A stretch of 18,703 nt of DNA from an uncultured Ruminococcus sp. (GCA_900545125.1 UQXS01000022.1:1-18703), one strand, 5' to 3'; shown: positions 6,356-14,175, numbered from the stretch's first letter. Numbers and translations are program-made. The notes: generated from the sequence alone by a model not told the origin.

Positions 6356-8071
6356 ATGAAGATCAAACGATATGCCGCAATTGCGGCGGCAATGCTGACA
6401 GCAGCGTCTGCTTTTTGCGGATGCAGCAAGAAAAACAAGACATCAGGCGGCGAACCCTCTGTTATAATTGCCGATGAGGAATCCGTCCCCGATACTACCG
6501 TGACATCAACGGAAAACGTTGTCACATATCCGGAATATCCGGTCGCCGTGCCGGAAGTAAAAAAACAGAATACCGGCGATTTCTACGAAGCTGAGGATAC
6601 AGACTTCTCCAAAGCACTGAGGATCGAAAAGAAAAAGGACAACTTCAGCGGAGAAGGATACCTTACGGGATTCCCCTCAGGCGGAAGCGAATCTGTCACT
6701 TTCAGTGTCAGTGCCCCCAGCAATCAGCATTACGATCTTTCCTTTAATATCGCCTCGGAGAGCGAAACGGAATGCCGCATTCTCCTTAACGGAAAACAGC
6801 TTACCACATTCAGAACCGTTAAGGGCGGAAAATTCAATCAGATAACCGTTCACGGCGTATTTCTTGTAAAAGGCGGTTCGGAGATCACCGTAAATCCCGT
6901 CAAAGGAAATATCTGCCTTGATTATCTCAAGCTGACGGACAGTGCCTCTCTCGGAAGCATAAGCTACGATGCGGACGGAGTTCCGTCCAACAAAAACGCC
7001 GGAAAAGCAGCCAGAGATGTCATGGACTTCATTTCAGGCTGCTACGGAAAATATATCATCACCGGTCAGTACGCTGCGGACGAGGACAACTCCGAGCTTG
7101 ACCTTATATACAGAACTACCGGAAAATATCCGGTCATCCGCTGTTCCAACCTTTCCGTTCCCAGAGGTTCATACGACGACAGTTATCAGGATATCGAAGC
7201 CTGCGCCGACTGGTACAGAAACGGCGGTATCCCGTGTGTAAGCTGGTTCTGGAACGCTCCCTCCGAAAAAAGCTCGATAAGAACGGCGGAGACGGATTTC
7301 AGGCTGTCGGATGCTATGACCGATATCAACATTGCCATGCTCTCTCAGGAGGAAATAAGAGGACTGTACGGCGAAGGAAAGATCTCCGCCGGATGCTACA
7401 GTCTCATACTGGATATAGACAGCATGGCAGGACAGCTCACCTCGCTGAAAAACAAGGGAGTTCCGGTACTGTGGCGTCCTCTGCCGGAGGGCAGCGGCGA
7501 CTGGTACTGGTGGGGCGCAGACGGCAGCGATTCCTACAAATGGCTCTGGAAGCTGCTCTATGACCGCCTTTCCGGTTACTTTGAACTCGATAATCTTATC
7601 TGGATCTGGAACGGTCAGAGTGAAAGTACTCTTGTTGACCCCTCCACCTACGATATCGCTGCCGTTGATATCTACCGCAGCGGCGAAAAAGACTACGGCA
7701 GCAGCTACTACGAGAATTTTGCTGCTGTCCAGAAGTTCGCCGGCAGCAAAAAGCCCATAGCTCTCGCCGAATGCGGAAGTGTTCCCGATGTGGACAGTGC
7801 TTACAGGGACAACGCTCTCTGGTCGTTCTTCGGACTGTGGTTCGGGGAATATATCGAGGACGAAAACGGAGAATATTCCGAAAAATATACAAGTTCCGAC
7901 AGGCTGATAAGGACATATAATTCCGAGGGTGCTCTGACTCTCGACGAGTACAGGGAACTGAGCGGACGTGATGATATTCCGGAAATAACCGTGCAGACGG
8001 AAAAGACACCGGAAACATCTGCTGCTGTGACGGATGCTCCCACACAGACAAAAACAGAAACGGAGGAGTGA
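6356..8071 (+). CDS. GH26 beta-mannanase lipoprotein with N-terminal CBM-like domain
   Basis: Predicted surface enzyme hydrolysing beta-1,4-mannan or glucomannan (family 26; a few members act on other beta-glycans). The N-terminus is a lipoprotein signal: charged start, hydrophobic core, then FCGC with C23 as probable lipidated residue. A variable acidic linker follows (about 28-72). A beta-sandwich with the look of CBM35/CBM6 (about 74-197) begins FYEAEDTDF and ends ICLDYLKLTD. The GH26 catalytic barrel spans about 213-535: WRPLPEGSGDWYWWG holds the acid/base E378, and PIALAECG holds the nucleophile E472. The histidine usually found before the acid/base glutamate is proline here (P377). A Thr/Glu-rich tail ends the protein. 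AAAGGAG overlaps the stop codon of the fucosidase gene, so the two are cotranscribed. Family call is strong; CBM subtype is tentative. Confidence 0.9.
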   Translation: MKIKRYAAIAAAMLTAASAFCGCSKKNKTSGGEPSVIIADEESVPDTTVTSTENVVTYPEYPVAVPEVKKQNTGDFYEAEDTDFSKALRIEKKKDNFSGEGYLTGFPSGGSESVTFSVSAPSNQHYDLSFNIASESETECRILLNGKQLTTFRTVKGGKFNQITVHGVFLVKGGSEITVNPVKGNICLDYLKLTDSASLGSISYDADGVPSNKNAGKAARDVMDFISGCYGKYIITGQYAADEDNSELDLIYRTTGKYPVIRCSNLSVPRGSYDDSYQDIEACADWYRNGGIPCVSWFWNAPSEKSSIRTAETDFRLSDAMTDINIAMLSQEEIRGLYGEGKISAGCYSLILDIDSMAGQLTSLKNKGVPVLWRPLPEGSGDWYWWGADGSDSYKWLWKLLYDRLSGYFELDNLIWIWNGQSESTLVDPSTYDIAAVDIYRSGEKDYGSSYYENFAAVQKFAGSKKPIALAECGSVPDVDSAYRDNALWSFFGLWFGEYIEDENGEYSEKYTSSDRLIRTYNSEGALTLDEYRELSGRDDIPEITVQTEKTPETSAAVTDAPTQTKTETEE

Positions 8072-8074
8072 CAT

Positions 8075-9385
8075 ATGTACGGCGGAAACGGTTTTAAACG
8101 GCGTATCGCTCCGGAACAGACGGCTGTTCTGGACAGGATGACAACAGAAGTCCGCAGTCCGGAACGCAAAGCGGTCAGCTTCAAAATGCAGGATTCCCTT
8201 GTAATGACTCCATTTTCCGAAGAATGCGATCTGTTCCTCTTTATGGAAGATGAGTATTCTTTTTTCAAAACAGGAAAAAAATCCTTCACCGAGCTGCGTC
8301 TGGAGGCTCAGGAGGCTGCGCTGAAAAAGTGCGAAGTCTACCCCAGAGTAACACTTGAAATGATATACGGCATCTTTGCAAAGCTGAGCGGTATAAGTCC
8401 CGAGGGCAGGGAACGTCTCATGCAGCGTGAATGCGAGCTTATTTCATATTTTTCCTTTCCCAGGGAATGCGGCAAGGCTCTGTTCCGTGAAGCAAAGGCA
8501 AACAAAAAGCGTACGGTGATTATTTCCGAATCCGTCTACCCCCGTGATGTTGTTGAAAATATCCTTGAAAACTGCGGTTACGGCTCGTATGACGAACTTA
8601 TCATAGTCTCGGAAATAAAAAACTGCACCGCCGAAAGCTGGTACAATGCTGCTCTTTCCGCCTCCGGAACAGAAGCAGGAAAACTGCTTCATATCGGCAG
8701 CAGCGTCGCATTTGACATAGAACTCCCTATCGTCAAAGGCTCGAAAGCTCTTCTTCTCGCTCCGGTAATGCAGCTTATGGAGAAATCCGGCAGAATTCTC
8801 GGATATATCCGCAAAAAGCATCTTTATGACTATGACAGCACAAAATATCTGACACTTCACTGCGCTCTGGGACTTTATGCGGCATACGGCTTTGATTATC
8901 CGCAGAACAAAAAGGCTCTCAGCGATTTCTGCGGCGACGGCTGTATGCTGGGATTCCTTGCCGCCGGAGCTGCCGGACTTGACACGGAATCATACGGAAA
9001 AGGAGGAAAAATGCGTCCCCTCATTATTCAGGCACTGAAATCCGACGAAAGATTTCTTGACGGACTGGACGATTTCAGGACAATGCTGGACGGTCTTTTC
9101 GGCGGAAATCTTGAAAAGTACGGCGCAGAAAGCTGCGGAGAATTTCTTGATTTCCTTGAAGAATGCTGCGCTTCCGGTGACAGGGAACTTTTCAGACCGT
9201 ATCTTTCGACCGATGCACTGAAAAAATGGTCTTCTTCCGTAAAAGAACCGGAGATAATTCCCTTTTCCGGCAAAAAGCGAAAGAAATCAGTTCTTTATCG
9301 ACTTGCCGACAAAATGTTTCCGCCGGGAACAAGAGTCCGCAATATAACCGACGGTATACTTGCAAAACTGCATAAAAAACACTGA
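8075..9385 (+). CDS. HAD-like protein with degenerate catalytic motifs (possible pseudo-enzyme)
   Basis: 436 residues with the general pattern of HAD-superfamily proteins of the COG5610 type, often found in bacterial polysaccharide loci. Motif I is normally FDxFDTL; here it reads VSFKMQDSL (34-42), with lysine K37 at the nucleophile position and D40 kept. The motif II region is IISESVYP (149-156) where relatives have an SDMY-like sequence. The motif IV region reads LLHIGSSVAFD (204-214) where GDN is usual, so an acidic residue is missing there too. Acid phosphatase activity is therefore unlikely. The C-terminal half (about 250-390) is helical and Cys-rich with no motif recognised; the end is basic. 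No signal peptide. The ribosome site GGAGGAG lies within the last codons of the GH26 gene, so it is translationally close to it. HAD kinship is judged by eye; function unknown. Confidence 0.65.
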   Translation: MYGGNGFKRRIAPEQTAVLDRMTTEVRSPERKAVSFKMQDSLVMTPFSEECDLFLFMEDEYSFFKTGKKSFTELRLEAQEAALKKCEVYPRVTLEMIYGIFAKLSGISPEGRERLMQRECELISYFSFPRECGKALFREAKANKKRTVIISESVYPRDVVENILENCGYGSYDELIIVSEIKNCTAESWYNAALSASGTEAGKLLHIGSSVAFDIELPIVKGSKALLLAPVMQLMEKSGRILGYIRKKHLYDYDSTKYLTLHCALGLYAAYGFDYPQNKKALSDFCGDGCMLGFLAAGAAGLDTESYGKGGKMRPLIIQALKSDERFLDGLDDFRTMLDGLFGGNLEKYGAESCGEFLDFLEECCASGDRELFRPYLSTDALKKWSSSVKEPEIIPFSGKKRKKSVLYRLADKMFPPGTRVRNITDGILAKLHKKH

Positions 9386-9490
9386 TAACTGATAAATGAG
9401 CATTTTATACACCTATCTGCTTTCTGCGGAGCGTGTTTCGTTTTTCACCAATAAAACTTATAACATCAGATATTTAGATAAAATAAATTA

Positions 9491-9520
9491 TTGCACCGCC
9501 ATTGTTACATATGATATGAT
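9491..9520 (+). promoter_or_regulatory. Promoter of the spo0A-like gene
   Basis: TTGCAC (9491-9496), 18-nt spacer, TATGAT (9515-9520) with TGA just before it (extended -10). It lies in the 256-bp gap after the HAD-like gene. The first 100 bp of that gap are AT-rich, and neither a strong terminator nor a gene was seen there. Confidence 0.6.
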
Positions 9521-9530
9521 ATTAACAGGA

Positions 9531-9611
9531 CAGAAAAATGCAATTCTGGCACGATAGACCTCATCGGAAACCAGAGAATTACCCGATTCCGCCGTTTCCG
9601 GCACTGGTCTG
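9531..9611 (+). other. Structured 5' leader of the spo0A-like gene
   Basis: Hairpin 1: CAGAA (9531-9535) with TTCTG (9544-9548). Hairpin 2 has three tiers: TAGACC (9555-9560) with GGTCTG (9606-9611); CGGAAAC (9565-9571) with GTTTCCG (9594-9600); and GAAT (9576-9579) with ATTC (9586-9589). No T-run follows, so it is not a plain terminator. It matches no riboswitch consensus that I recognise. The ribosome site GGAGG (9627-9631) is 20 nt downstream. Confidence 0.5.
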
Positions 9612-9641
9612 ATATTTGTATAACATGGAGGTATAAAAATA

Positions 9642-10418
9642 ATGAACGGTAAAGTAAAGGTACTTATAGGAGACGATTCTGCCGAAACAGGAGTAAGCAT
9701 TGCAAACAAGCTGCGTGAACGTGGAATGTACGCATATACAAGAAGAAAGGACTGCGGCGTTATCCTCGAATCTATCAGAAAAGAACCGCCGGATGTTGCT
9801 GTTCTTGATGTCAGTGCCCAGAACGGAGACGTTGTCACCATTATGAAAAGAGTACGTGAACTGGGAGTAAAATTCCCGGTATTTATTGTTACTTCGTCAT
9901 TTGACAACGAATTCATCGAACGTCAGGTAATGGATAACGGAGCTTCAAAGTTCCTGCTGAAACCCTACGATGCCGACGATCTCTGCGCTGCCATCAATTC
10001 TTCTCTCGGCGATAAAGCCAACAGTCTCAGCGACGATATGGAAATAGTCGTTACCGATATAATTCATCAGCTCGGCGTACCTGCGCACATAAAAGGCTAT
10101 CACTATCTCAGAACGGCTATCCTCTATTCCATCAGCGACAAGGCTCTTCTTGACAGTGTAACAAAGCTTCTCTACCCTACCGTTGCAGAAATTTACGATA
10201 CTACCTCCTCACGTGTAGAGCGTGCCATCCGCCACGCCATCGAAATTGCCTGGGACAGAGGCAACGTGGATACTCTCAACGCATTTTTCGGATATACCGT
10301 AGATACCGGCAAAGGAAAACCGACTAATTCCGAATTTATTGCTCTCATCACCGACAAACTCCGTCTGAGATATAAGTCGGCTCTGAGAAGCAATTCCGAA
10401 TTCAAGGTGAAAAATTGA
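9642..10418 (+). CDS. spo0A: Spo0A-family response regulator with atypical receiver
   Basis: Transcription factor of the Spo0A family, which in spore-forming Firmicutes is activated by phosphorylation and switches on sporulation and controls biofilm genes. The C-terminal half (about 135-245) is a strong match, with IIHQLGVPAHIKGYHYLR (140-157), the recognition region RVERAIRHAIEIAWDRGN (191-208), and FGYTV...GKPTNSEFIA (216-233). The receiver (1-120) keeps the acidic pair D11/D12, phospho-acceptor D56, T84 and K107. However, the loop after D56 reads VSAQNGD in place of the usual MPxxDG, and the rest of the receiver is divergent. The gene is alone between a promoter and a strong terminator; spoIVB, the usual neighbour, is not adjacent. 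An exopolysaccharide-type operon follows, but no clear 0A box (TGTCGAA) was seen at its promoter. The start has GGAGG 10 nt upstream. Confidence 0.9.
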   Translation: MNGKVKVLIGDDSAETGVSIANKLRERGMYAYTRRKDCGVILESIRKEPPDVAVLDVSAQNGDVVTIMKRVRELGVKFPVFIVTSSFDNEFIERQVMDNGASKFLLKPYDADDLCAAINSSLGDKANSLSDDMEIVVTDIIHQLGVPAHIKGYHYLRTAILYSISDKALLDSVTKLLYPTVAEIYDTTSSRVERAIRHAIEIAWDRGNVDTLNAFFGYTVDTGKGKPTNSEFIALITDKLRLRYKSALRSNSEFKVKN

Positions 10419-10428
10419 TATTTCTGAA

Positions 10429-10456
10429 AGAACCTGTTCAGACAGGTTCTCTTTTT
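10429..10456 (+). terminator. Intrinsic terminator after the spo0A-like gene
   Basis: Perfect 9-bp stem AGAACCTGT (10429-10437) with ACAGGTTCT (10442-10450), TCAG loop, then CTTTTT. It begins 10 nt after the stop codon. Confidence 0.95.
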
Positions 10457-10526
10457 ATCCGCTTTGATTTTTTTGGCTAATATGCATGAAAAATGAAAAA
10501 AAACTTGTAAATTTCACCGGAATCTA

Positions 10527-10555
10527 TTGACAGAATATCGGCTGTTTGATATAAT
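10527..10555 (+). promoter_or_regulatory. Consensus promoter of the glycan operon
   Basis: TTGACA (10527-10532), 17-nt spacer, TATAAT (10550-10555), preceded by TGA (extended -10). Both hexamers are exact consensus, so strong basal expression is expected. The stretch 10457-10526 upstream is A/T-rich and may add an UP-like effect. Confidence 0.92.
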
Positions 10556-10560
10556 TAATT

Positions 10561-10581
10561 TGAATACTTACATGGTATTCA
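10561..10581 (+). other. Hairpin at the 5' end of the glycan operon transcript
   Basis: TGAATAC (10561-10567) pairs perfectly with GTATTCA (10575-10581) around a 7-nt loop. The predicted transcript start is about 10562, so the mRNA would begin in the stem. No T-run follows. The remainder of the leader to 10634 shows only an early AGGA too far from any start to be used. Confidence 0.5.
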
Positions 10582-10634
10582 GGATCAAATGAAAAAGGAA
10601 ATAACACTCTGCTGATGTGTTGTCAGGAATAGAA

Positions 10635-12020
10635 ATGATAACTAAAAACAGTAAAAGAGACAGATACAAACGTTTTATCTCTTTCGGTGCCGCACTGATA
10701 CTTATGGCTCTGCTTACCGGAATTTTCGCATTTGTCTGGTACACTTACTACAGCGATGCCATCATTCTGCCATACTACAGGCGTGGAAACTGGGTGCTCA
10801 TAGGAATATACAGTATGCTTGTAATTTTGTTTTTCAAGGCATACGGCGGTCTTAAACTGGGATATCTCAAAAAAACGGATATGCTCTTCTCGCAGCTTAT
10901 ATCAATGGTCTGCGTTAATACCATGACTTATTTTCTCATAAGCCTTATCGGCCGACATTTCATGCACGGCGTTCCTATCGTACTGATGACCTTTACCGAT
11001 TTCGGCATAATATCCCTGTGGACTGTCTTTACGGGAAAGCTGTATTTCATTATGTATCCGCCGAGACGGCTGATAATCCTTTACGGCAGCAGTCAGGCGG
11101 CAGCTCTCGTTATGAAAATGAGTCAGCGTGTGGACAAGTACATGATATGCGAATCTGTCAGTGCTGAGGATGATCCGGAAAGAATCAGAGAACAGCTTCT
11201 GAAATACGAAGGCGTTATTATCTGCGACATCCCTGCCGAACAGAGAAACGACTATATCAAATTCTGCTTTGAAAATTCTATCAGAGCGTATATTGCCCCA
11301 AAAATTTCCGATATTATTATAAGAGGCGCAGACGATATCAGGCTGTTTGACACGCCGCTGCTGCTTTGCCGCAATTACGGTCTTGACTTTGAACAGCGCT
11401 TTGTCAAGAGGATATTCGATATTGTTTTCTCGCTCGCAGCAATAATTCCGGCTCTGCCTTTCATGATGATCTCGGCGATCGCCGTTAAGCTCTATGACGG
11501 AGGCCCTGTGCTCTACAAGCAGAAAAGACTGACCACCGACGGAAAGGAATTTTTCGTCTACAAATTCCGCAGCATGATCGTTGATGCCGAAAAAGACGGC
11601 AGACCTCAGCTTGCTTCCGAAGAGGACGACAGAATAACTCCTGTCGGAAAGATACTGAGGAAGTTCCGGATAGACGAATTTCCGCAGCTTTTCAACATCC
11701 TGAAAGGCGATATGTCCGTTGTCGGTCCACGCCCCGAACGTCCGGAGCTTACCGAAGAATACGAAAAACAAATGCCTGAATTCGGTTTCCGCCTTAAAGT
11801 CAAGGCAGGACTTACAGGTTATGCGCAGGTAACGGGCGTATATGATACCACACCTTACGACAAGCTGAAAATGGATCTGATGTATATTGAAAACTACTCT
11901 ATACGGCTGGATCTTCAGATAATACTCATGACCCTTAAAACCATGCTTTTCCCCGGCAAAACAAACGCCGAGACAGAGGAAAACATACTGGGTACAAGAA
12001 AAGAGGACAATGATAAATGA
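10635..12020 (+). CDS. Polyprenyl-phosphate sugar-1-phosphate transferase (initiating)
   Basis: Membrane enzyme that starts a glycan by moving a sugar-1-phosphate from a nucleotide sugar to undecaprenyl phosphate (WcaJ/EpsL/WbaP type). The 461 residues show four N-terminal hydrophobic segments (about 14-36, 51-70, 87-107 and 113-139) and a Rossmann-like domain (about 144-245, starting RRLIILYGSS). The C-terminal catalytic unit has a hydrophobic hairpin (261-285), VYKFRSM (308-314), the catalytic dyad in RIDEFPQ (D347, E348), GDMSVVGPRPERPEL (358-372) and AGLTGYAQV (391-399). The ATG at 10635 has AGGA 6 nt upstream. An in-frame GTG at 10617 has no ribosome site at a usable distance. It overlaps manC by ATGA. 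The sugar it uses cannot be read from the sequence. Confidence 0.93.
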   Translation: MITKNSKRDRYKRFISFGAALILMALLTGIFAFVWYTYYSDAIILPYYRRGNWVLIGIYSMLVILFFKAYGGLKLGYLKKTDMLFSQLISMVCVNTMTYFLISLIGRHFMHGVPIVLMTFTDFGIISLWTVFTGKLYFIMYPPRRLIILYGSSQAAALVMKMSQRVDKYMICESVSAEDDPERIREQLLKYEGVIICDIPAEQRNDYIKFCFENSIRAYIAPKISDIIIRGADDIRLFDTPLLLCRNYGLDFEQRFVKRIFDIVFSLAAIIPALPFMMISAIAVKLYDGGPVLYKQKRLTTDGKEFFVYKFRSMIVDAEKDGRPQLASEEDDRITPVGKILRKFRIDEFPQLFNILKGDMSVVGPRPERPELTEEYEKQMPEFGFRLKVKAGLTGYAQVTGVYDTTPYDKLKMDLMYIENYSIRLDLQIILMTLKTMLFPGKTNAETEENILGTRKEDNDK

Positions 12021-13081
12021 AAATAACAGCAGTTATAATGGCTGGCGGCAGAGGCGAACGCTTCTGGCCGAAAAGCAGGAACTCCTGCCCGAAGCAGTTC
12101 CTTTCCCTCACCTCGGACGGCGAGACCATGATACAAAAAACCGTGAACCGTCTCAGACCTCTCGTGGATGCCGGGGATATCTTTATCGTCACCAATGCGG
12201 CTTACACCGGTCTTGTGAAAGATCAGCTTCCGGATGTTCCGGCTGAAAATATCCTTGCAGAACCGTGCGCCAGAAATACAGCTCCGTGCATTGCCTTTGC
12301 GGCAGCCGTTATCGGCAGAAAATACGACGACGCAATAATGCTGGTTCTGCCCTCGGATCACCTTATCGGCTATGAAAATATATATATCAAGACCCTTAAA
12401 AAAGCCGTTGCCGTCGCCGAACAGGGAAAAAATCTCGTTACTGTCGGCATAACTCCGACATATCCCGAAACAGGCTACGGATATATAAATTTCGGCGGGG
12501 AAAAAGGCGACGCATATCAGGTGGAACGCTTCGTTGAAAAGCCTGATCTGCCTACGGCAAAGAAGTATCTCTCTTCCGGAAAGTACCTCTGGAACAGCGG
12601 TATGTTCGTCTGGAAGATATCGTCCATAATGGCGAATATGAAGGAATTTATGCCCGATGTCGCCGATGGTGCGGAAAGAATCGCCGCAAGTTTCGGCACT
12701 CCTGATTTCGAGGAGGTTCTCGTAAGGGAATTCAGCGCATTTCCCAGCGAATCCGTTGACTTCGGCATTATGGAGAAAGCTTCGGATATCTATACCCTCC
12801 CCGGCAGCTTCGGCTGGGACGACGTGGGAAGCTGGCTCGCCGTTGAACGCATCAACGAAACCGACGAGAACAAGAACTTCATCAGCGGCGACGTTATCGC
12901 CGTCGATGCCGAAAGAACGACCGTCTGCGGCGGAAAACGCCTTATTGCCGCTATCGGTACGGAAGATCTCATCATCGTGGACACAGACGACGTTCTTCTT
13001 GTCTGCTCCAAGAACAATACACAGGATGTAAAAAAAGTCATTGCACAGCTCAAGGAAAACGGAAGAACAGAGCTTGTGTGA
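12017..13081 (+). CDS. manC: Mannose-1-phosphate guanylyltransferase
   Basis: Makes GDP-mannose from mannose-1-phosphate and GTP. The 354 residues hold the nucleotidyltransferase signature AGGRGERFWPKS (9-20) with PKQF (25-28), EPCARNTAP (82-90), the metal-site region LPSDH (111-115), the sugar-binding ETGYGYI (151-157) and FVEKPD (172-177). DIYTLPGSFGWDDVGSW is the family signature near the C-terminal third. It stops where the single-function form stops and has no fused phosphomannose isomerase domain. It overlaps the upstream transferase gene by ATGA, so translation is coupled, and gmd follows after 27 nt. It supplies the substrate for Gmd. No phosphomannomutase gene is in the window. Confidence 0.95.
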   Translation: MKITAVIMAGGRGERFWPKSRNSCPKQFLSLTSDGETMIQKTVNRLRPLVDAGDIFIVTNAAYTGLVKDQLPDVPAENILAEPCARNTAPCIAFAAAVIGRKYDDAIMLVLPSDHLIGYENIYIKTLKKAVAVAEQGKNLVTVGITPTYPETGYGYINFGGEKGDAYQVERFVEKPDLPTAKKYLSSGKYLWNSGMFVWKISSIMANMKEFMPDVADGAERIAASFGTPDFEEVLVREFSAFPSESVDFGIMEKASDIYTLPGSFGWDDVGSWLAVERINETDENKNFISGDVIAVDAERTTVCGGKRLIAAIGTEDLIIVDTDDVLLVCSKNNTQDVKKVIAQLKENGRTELV

Positions 13082-13108
13082 TCTTTAAAAAACTAAAGGA
13101 GAATATAT

Positions 13109-14146
13109 ATGAAAAACGCACTTATTACAGGTATTACAGGTCAGGACGGATCTTATCTTGCAGAACTGCTCCTCGAAAAGGGTTATAACGTATACGGTAT
13201 CTGGAGAAGAAAAGCTACCGTTGACTACGGCAATATTGCTCATCTCAAGGACAAGGTACACCTTATCTACGCCGATATGACCGACCCCGTATCCCTTATT
13301 TCCGCTATGAAGATCTCGCAGGCTGACGAGGTATACAACCTTGCCGCTCAGTCTTTCGTTGCCACAAGCTGGGATACTCCTCTCGGCACTGCCGATATTG
13401 ATGCTCTCGGCGTTACAAATATGCTGGAGGCTATCAGGATAGTAAAGCCGGAATGCCGCTTCTATCAGGCTTCTACCTCCGAGATGTTCGGTCTTGTGCA
13501 GGCTATTCCGCAGTGTGAGACTACGCCTTTTTATCCGAGAAGCCCCTACGGAGTTGCAAAGCTCTACGGTCACTGGATCACAAAAAACTATCGTGAAAGC
13601 TACGGTATGTACGCCTGCTCCGGTATCCTCTTCAACCACGAATCCGAGAGAAGAGGCATCGAGTTCGTAACGAGAAAGATCACGGACGCTGCCGCCCGTA
13701 TCAGTCTGGGCGTGCAGGAGTACATGGAACTCGGCAACATGGATTCCAAGCGTGACTGGGGTCACTCCAAGGACTACGTCCGTGCAATGTGGCTCATGCT
13801 CCAGCAGGATAAGCCCGACGACTACGTTATCGCTACCAACGAGACAAGAACCGTCCGTGAATTCGTCGAGACTGCTTTCAGACACGTCGGAATCGAAGTT
13901 CAGTGGCAGGGCGAGGGCATTGACGAAATCGGCATCAACAAAGCCAACGGCAAGACTATCGTAAAGGTGAACAAGAAGTTCTTCCGTCCTGCCGAAGTGG
14001 ATATTCTCCTTGGCAATCCCGCAAAGGCAGAGGAAAAACTCGGCTGGAAACGTGAGATCTCTTTCTCCGATCTCGTTGAAAGAATGGTAAAGAACGATCT
14101 TGAACTTGTTAAAAACGAAATAAAGGTCAAGGAAATTATCGGTTAA
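13109..14146 (+). CDS. gmd: GDP-mannose 4,6-dehydratase
   Basis: Short-chain dehydrogenase/reductase that converts GDP-D-mannose to GDP-4-keto-6-deoxy-D-mannose. The 345 residues are full length. The NAD(P) motif is GITGQDG (8-14); the RR pair of the family is in IWRRK (31-35). The active site has STSEMFG with T123 and E125, and YGVAK with Y147 and K151. FNHESERRG and the later RDWGHSKDYVRAMW are also family hallmarks. AAAGGAG lies 8 nt before the ATG. Codon choice differs from the genes on each side, with 18 AAG against 7 AAA for lysine, which suggests higher expression or another history. An 8-bp hairpin follows the gene. It feeds the reductase at 16486. Confidence 0.97.
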   Translation: MKNALITGITGQDGSYLAELLLEKGYNVYGIWRRKATVDYGNIAHLKDKVHLIYADMTDPVSLISAMKISQADEVYNLAAQSFVATSWDTPLGTADIDALGVTNMLEAIRIVKPECRFYQASTSEMFGLVQAIPQCETTPFYPRSPYGVAKLYGHWITKNYRESYGMYACSGILFNHESERRGIEFVTRKITDAAARISLGVQEYMELGNMDSKRDWGHSKDYVRAMWLMLQQDKPDDYVIATNETRTVREFVETAFRHVGIEVQWQGEGIDEIGINKANGKTIVKVNKKFFRPAEVDILLGNPAKAEEKLGWKREISFSDLVERMVKNDLELVKNEIKVKEIIG

Positions 14147-14155
14147 ATGTCAGAG

Positions 14156-14175
14156 GGGCGGAAAATATTCCGCCC
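14156..14175 (+). other. Intergenic hairpin after gmd
   Basis: GGGCGGAA (14156-14163) pairs perfectly with TTCCGCCC (14168-14175) around AATA. The sequence after it (TATCGGATTT) is not a T-run, so it is at best a weak terminator. It may instead protect the upstream mRNA 3' end and set lower expression of the glycosyltransferase genes downstream. Confidence 0.6.

Noticed and set aside
7169..8074. 301-codon minus-strand frame inside the GH26 gene
   Set aside because: Antisense to a gene with intact catalytic motifs; the product is low-complexity and hydrophobic by codon mirroring.
9531..9611. c-di-GMP (GEMM) riboswitch
   Set aside because: The conserved GGNCAAACC and GACGCAAAGCC elements are absent, although a stem and a GGAAACC string recall it.
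10457..10532. Spo0A binding box at the glycan operon promoter
   Set aside because: No TGTCGAA or TTCGACA, nor a near match in usable position, was found.
10902..11771. 289-codon minus-strand frame inside the sugar phosphotransferase gene
   Set aside because: Antisense shadow; the sense strand carries all family motifs.
13085..13885. 266-codon minus-strand frame inside gmd
   Set aside because: Antisense to a fully conserved dehydratase; its length follows from the regular codon use of gmd.
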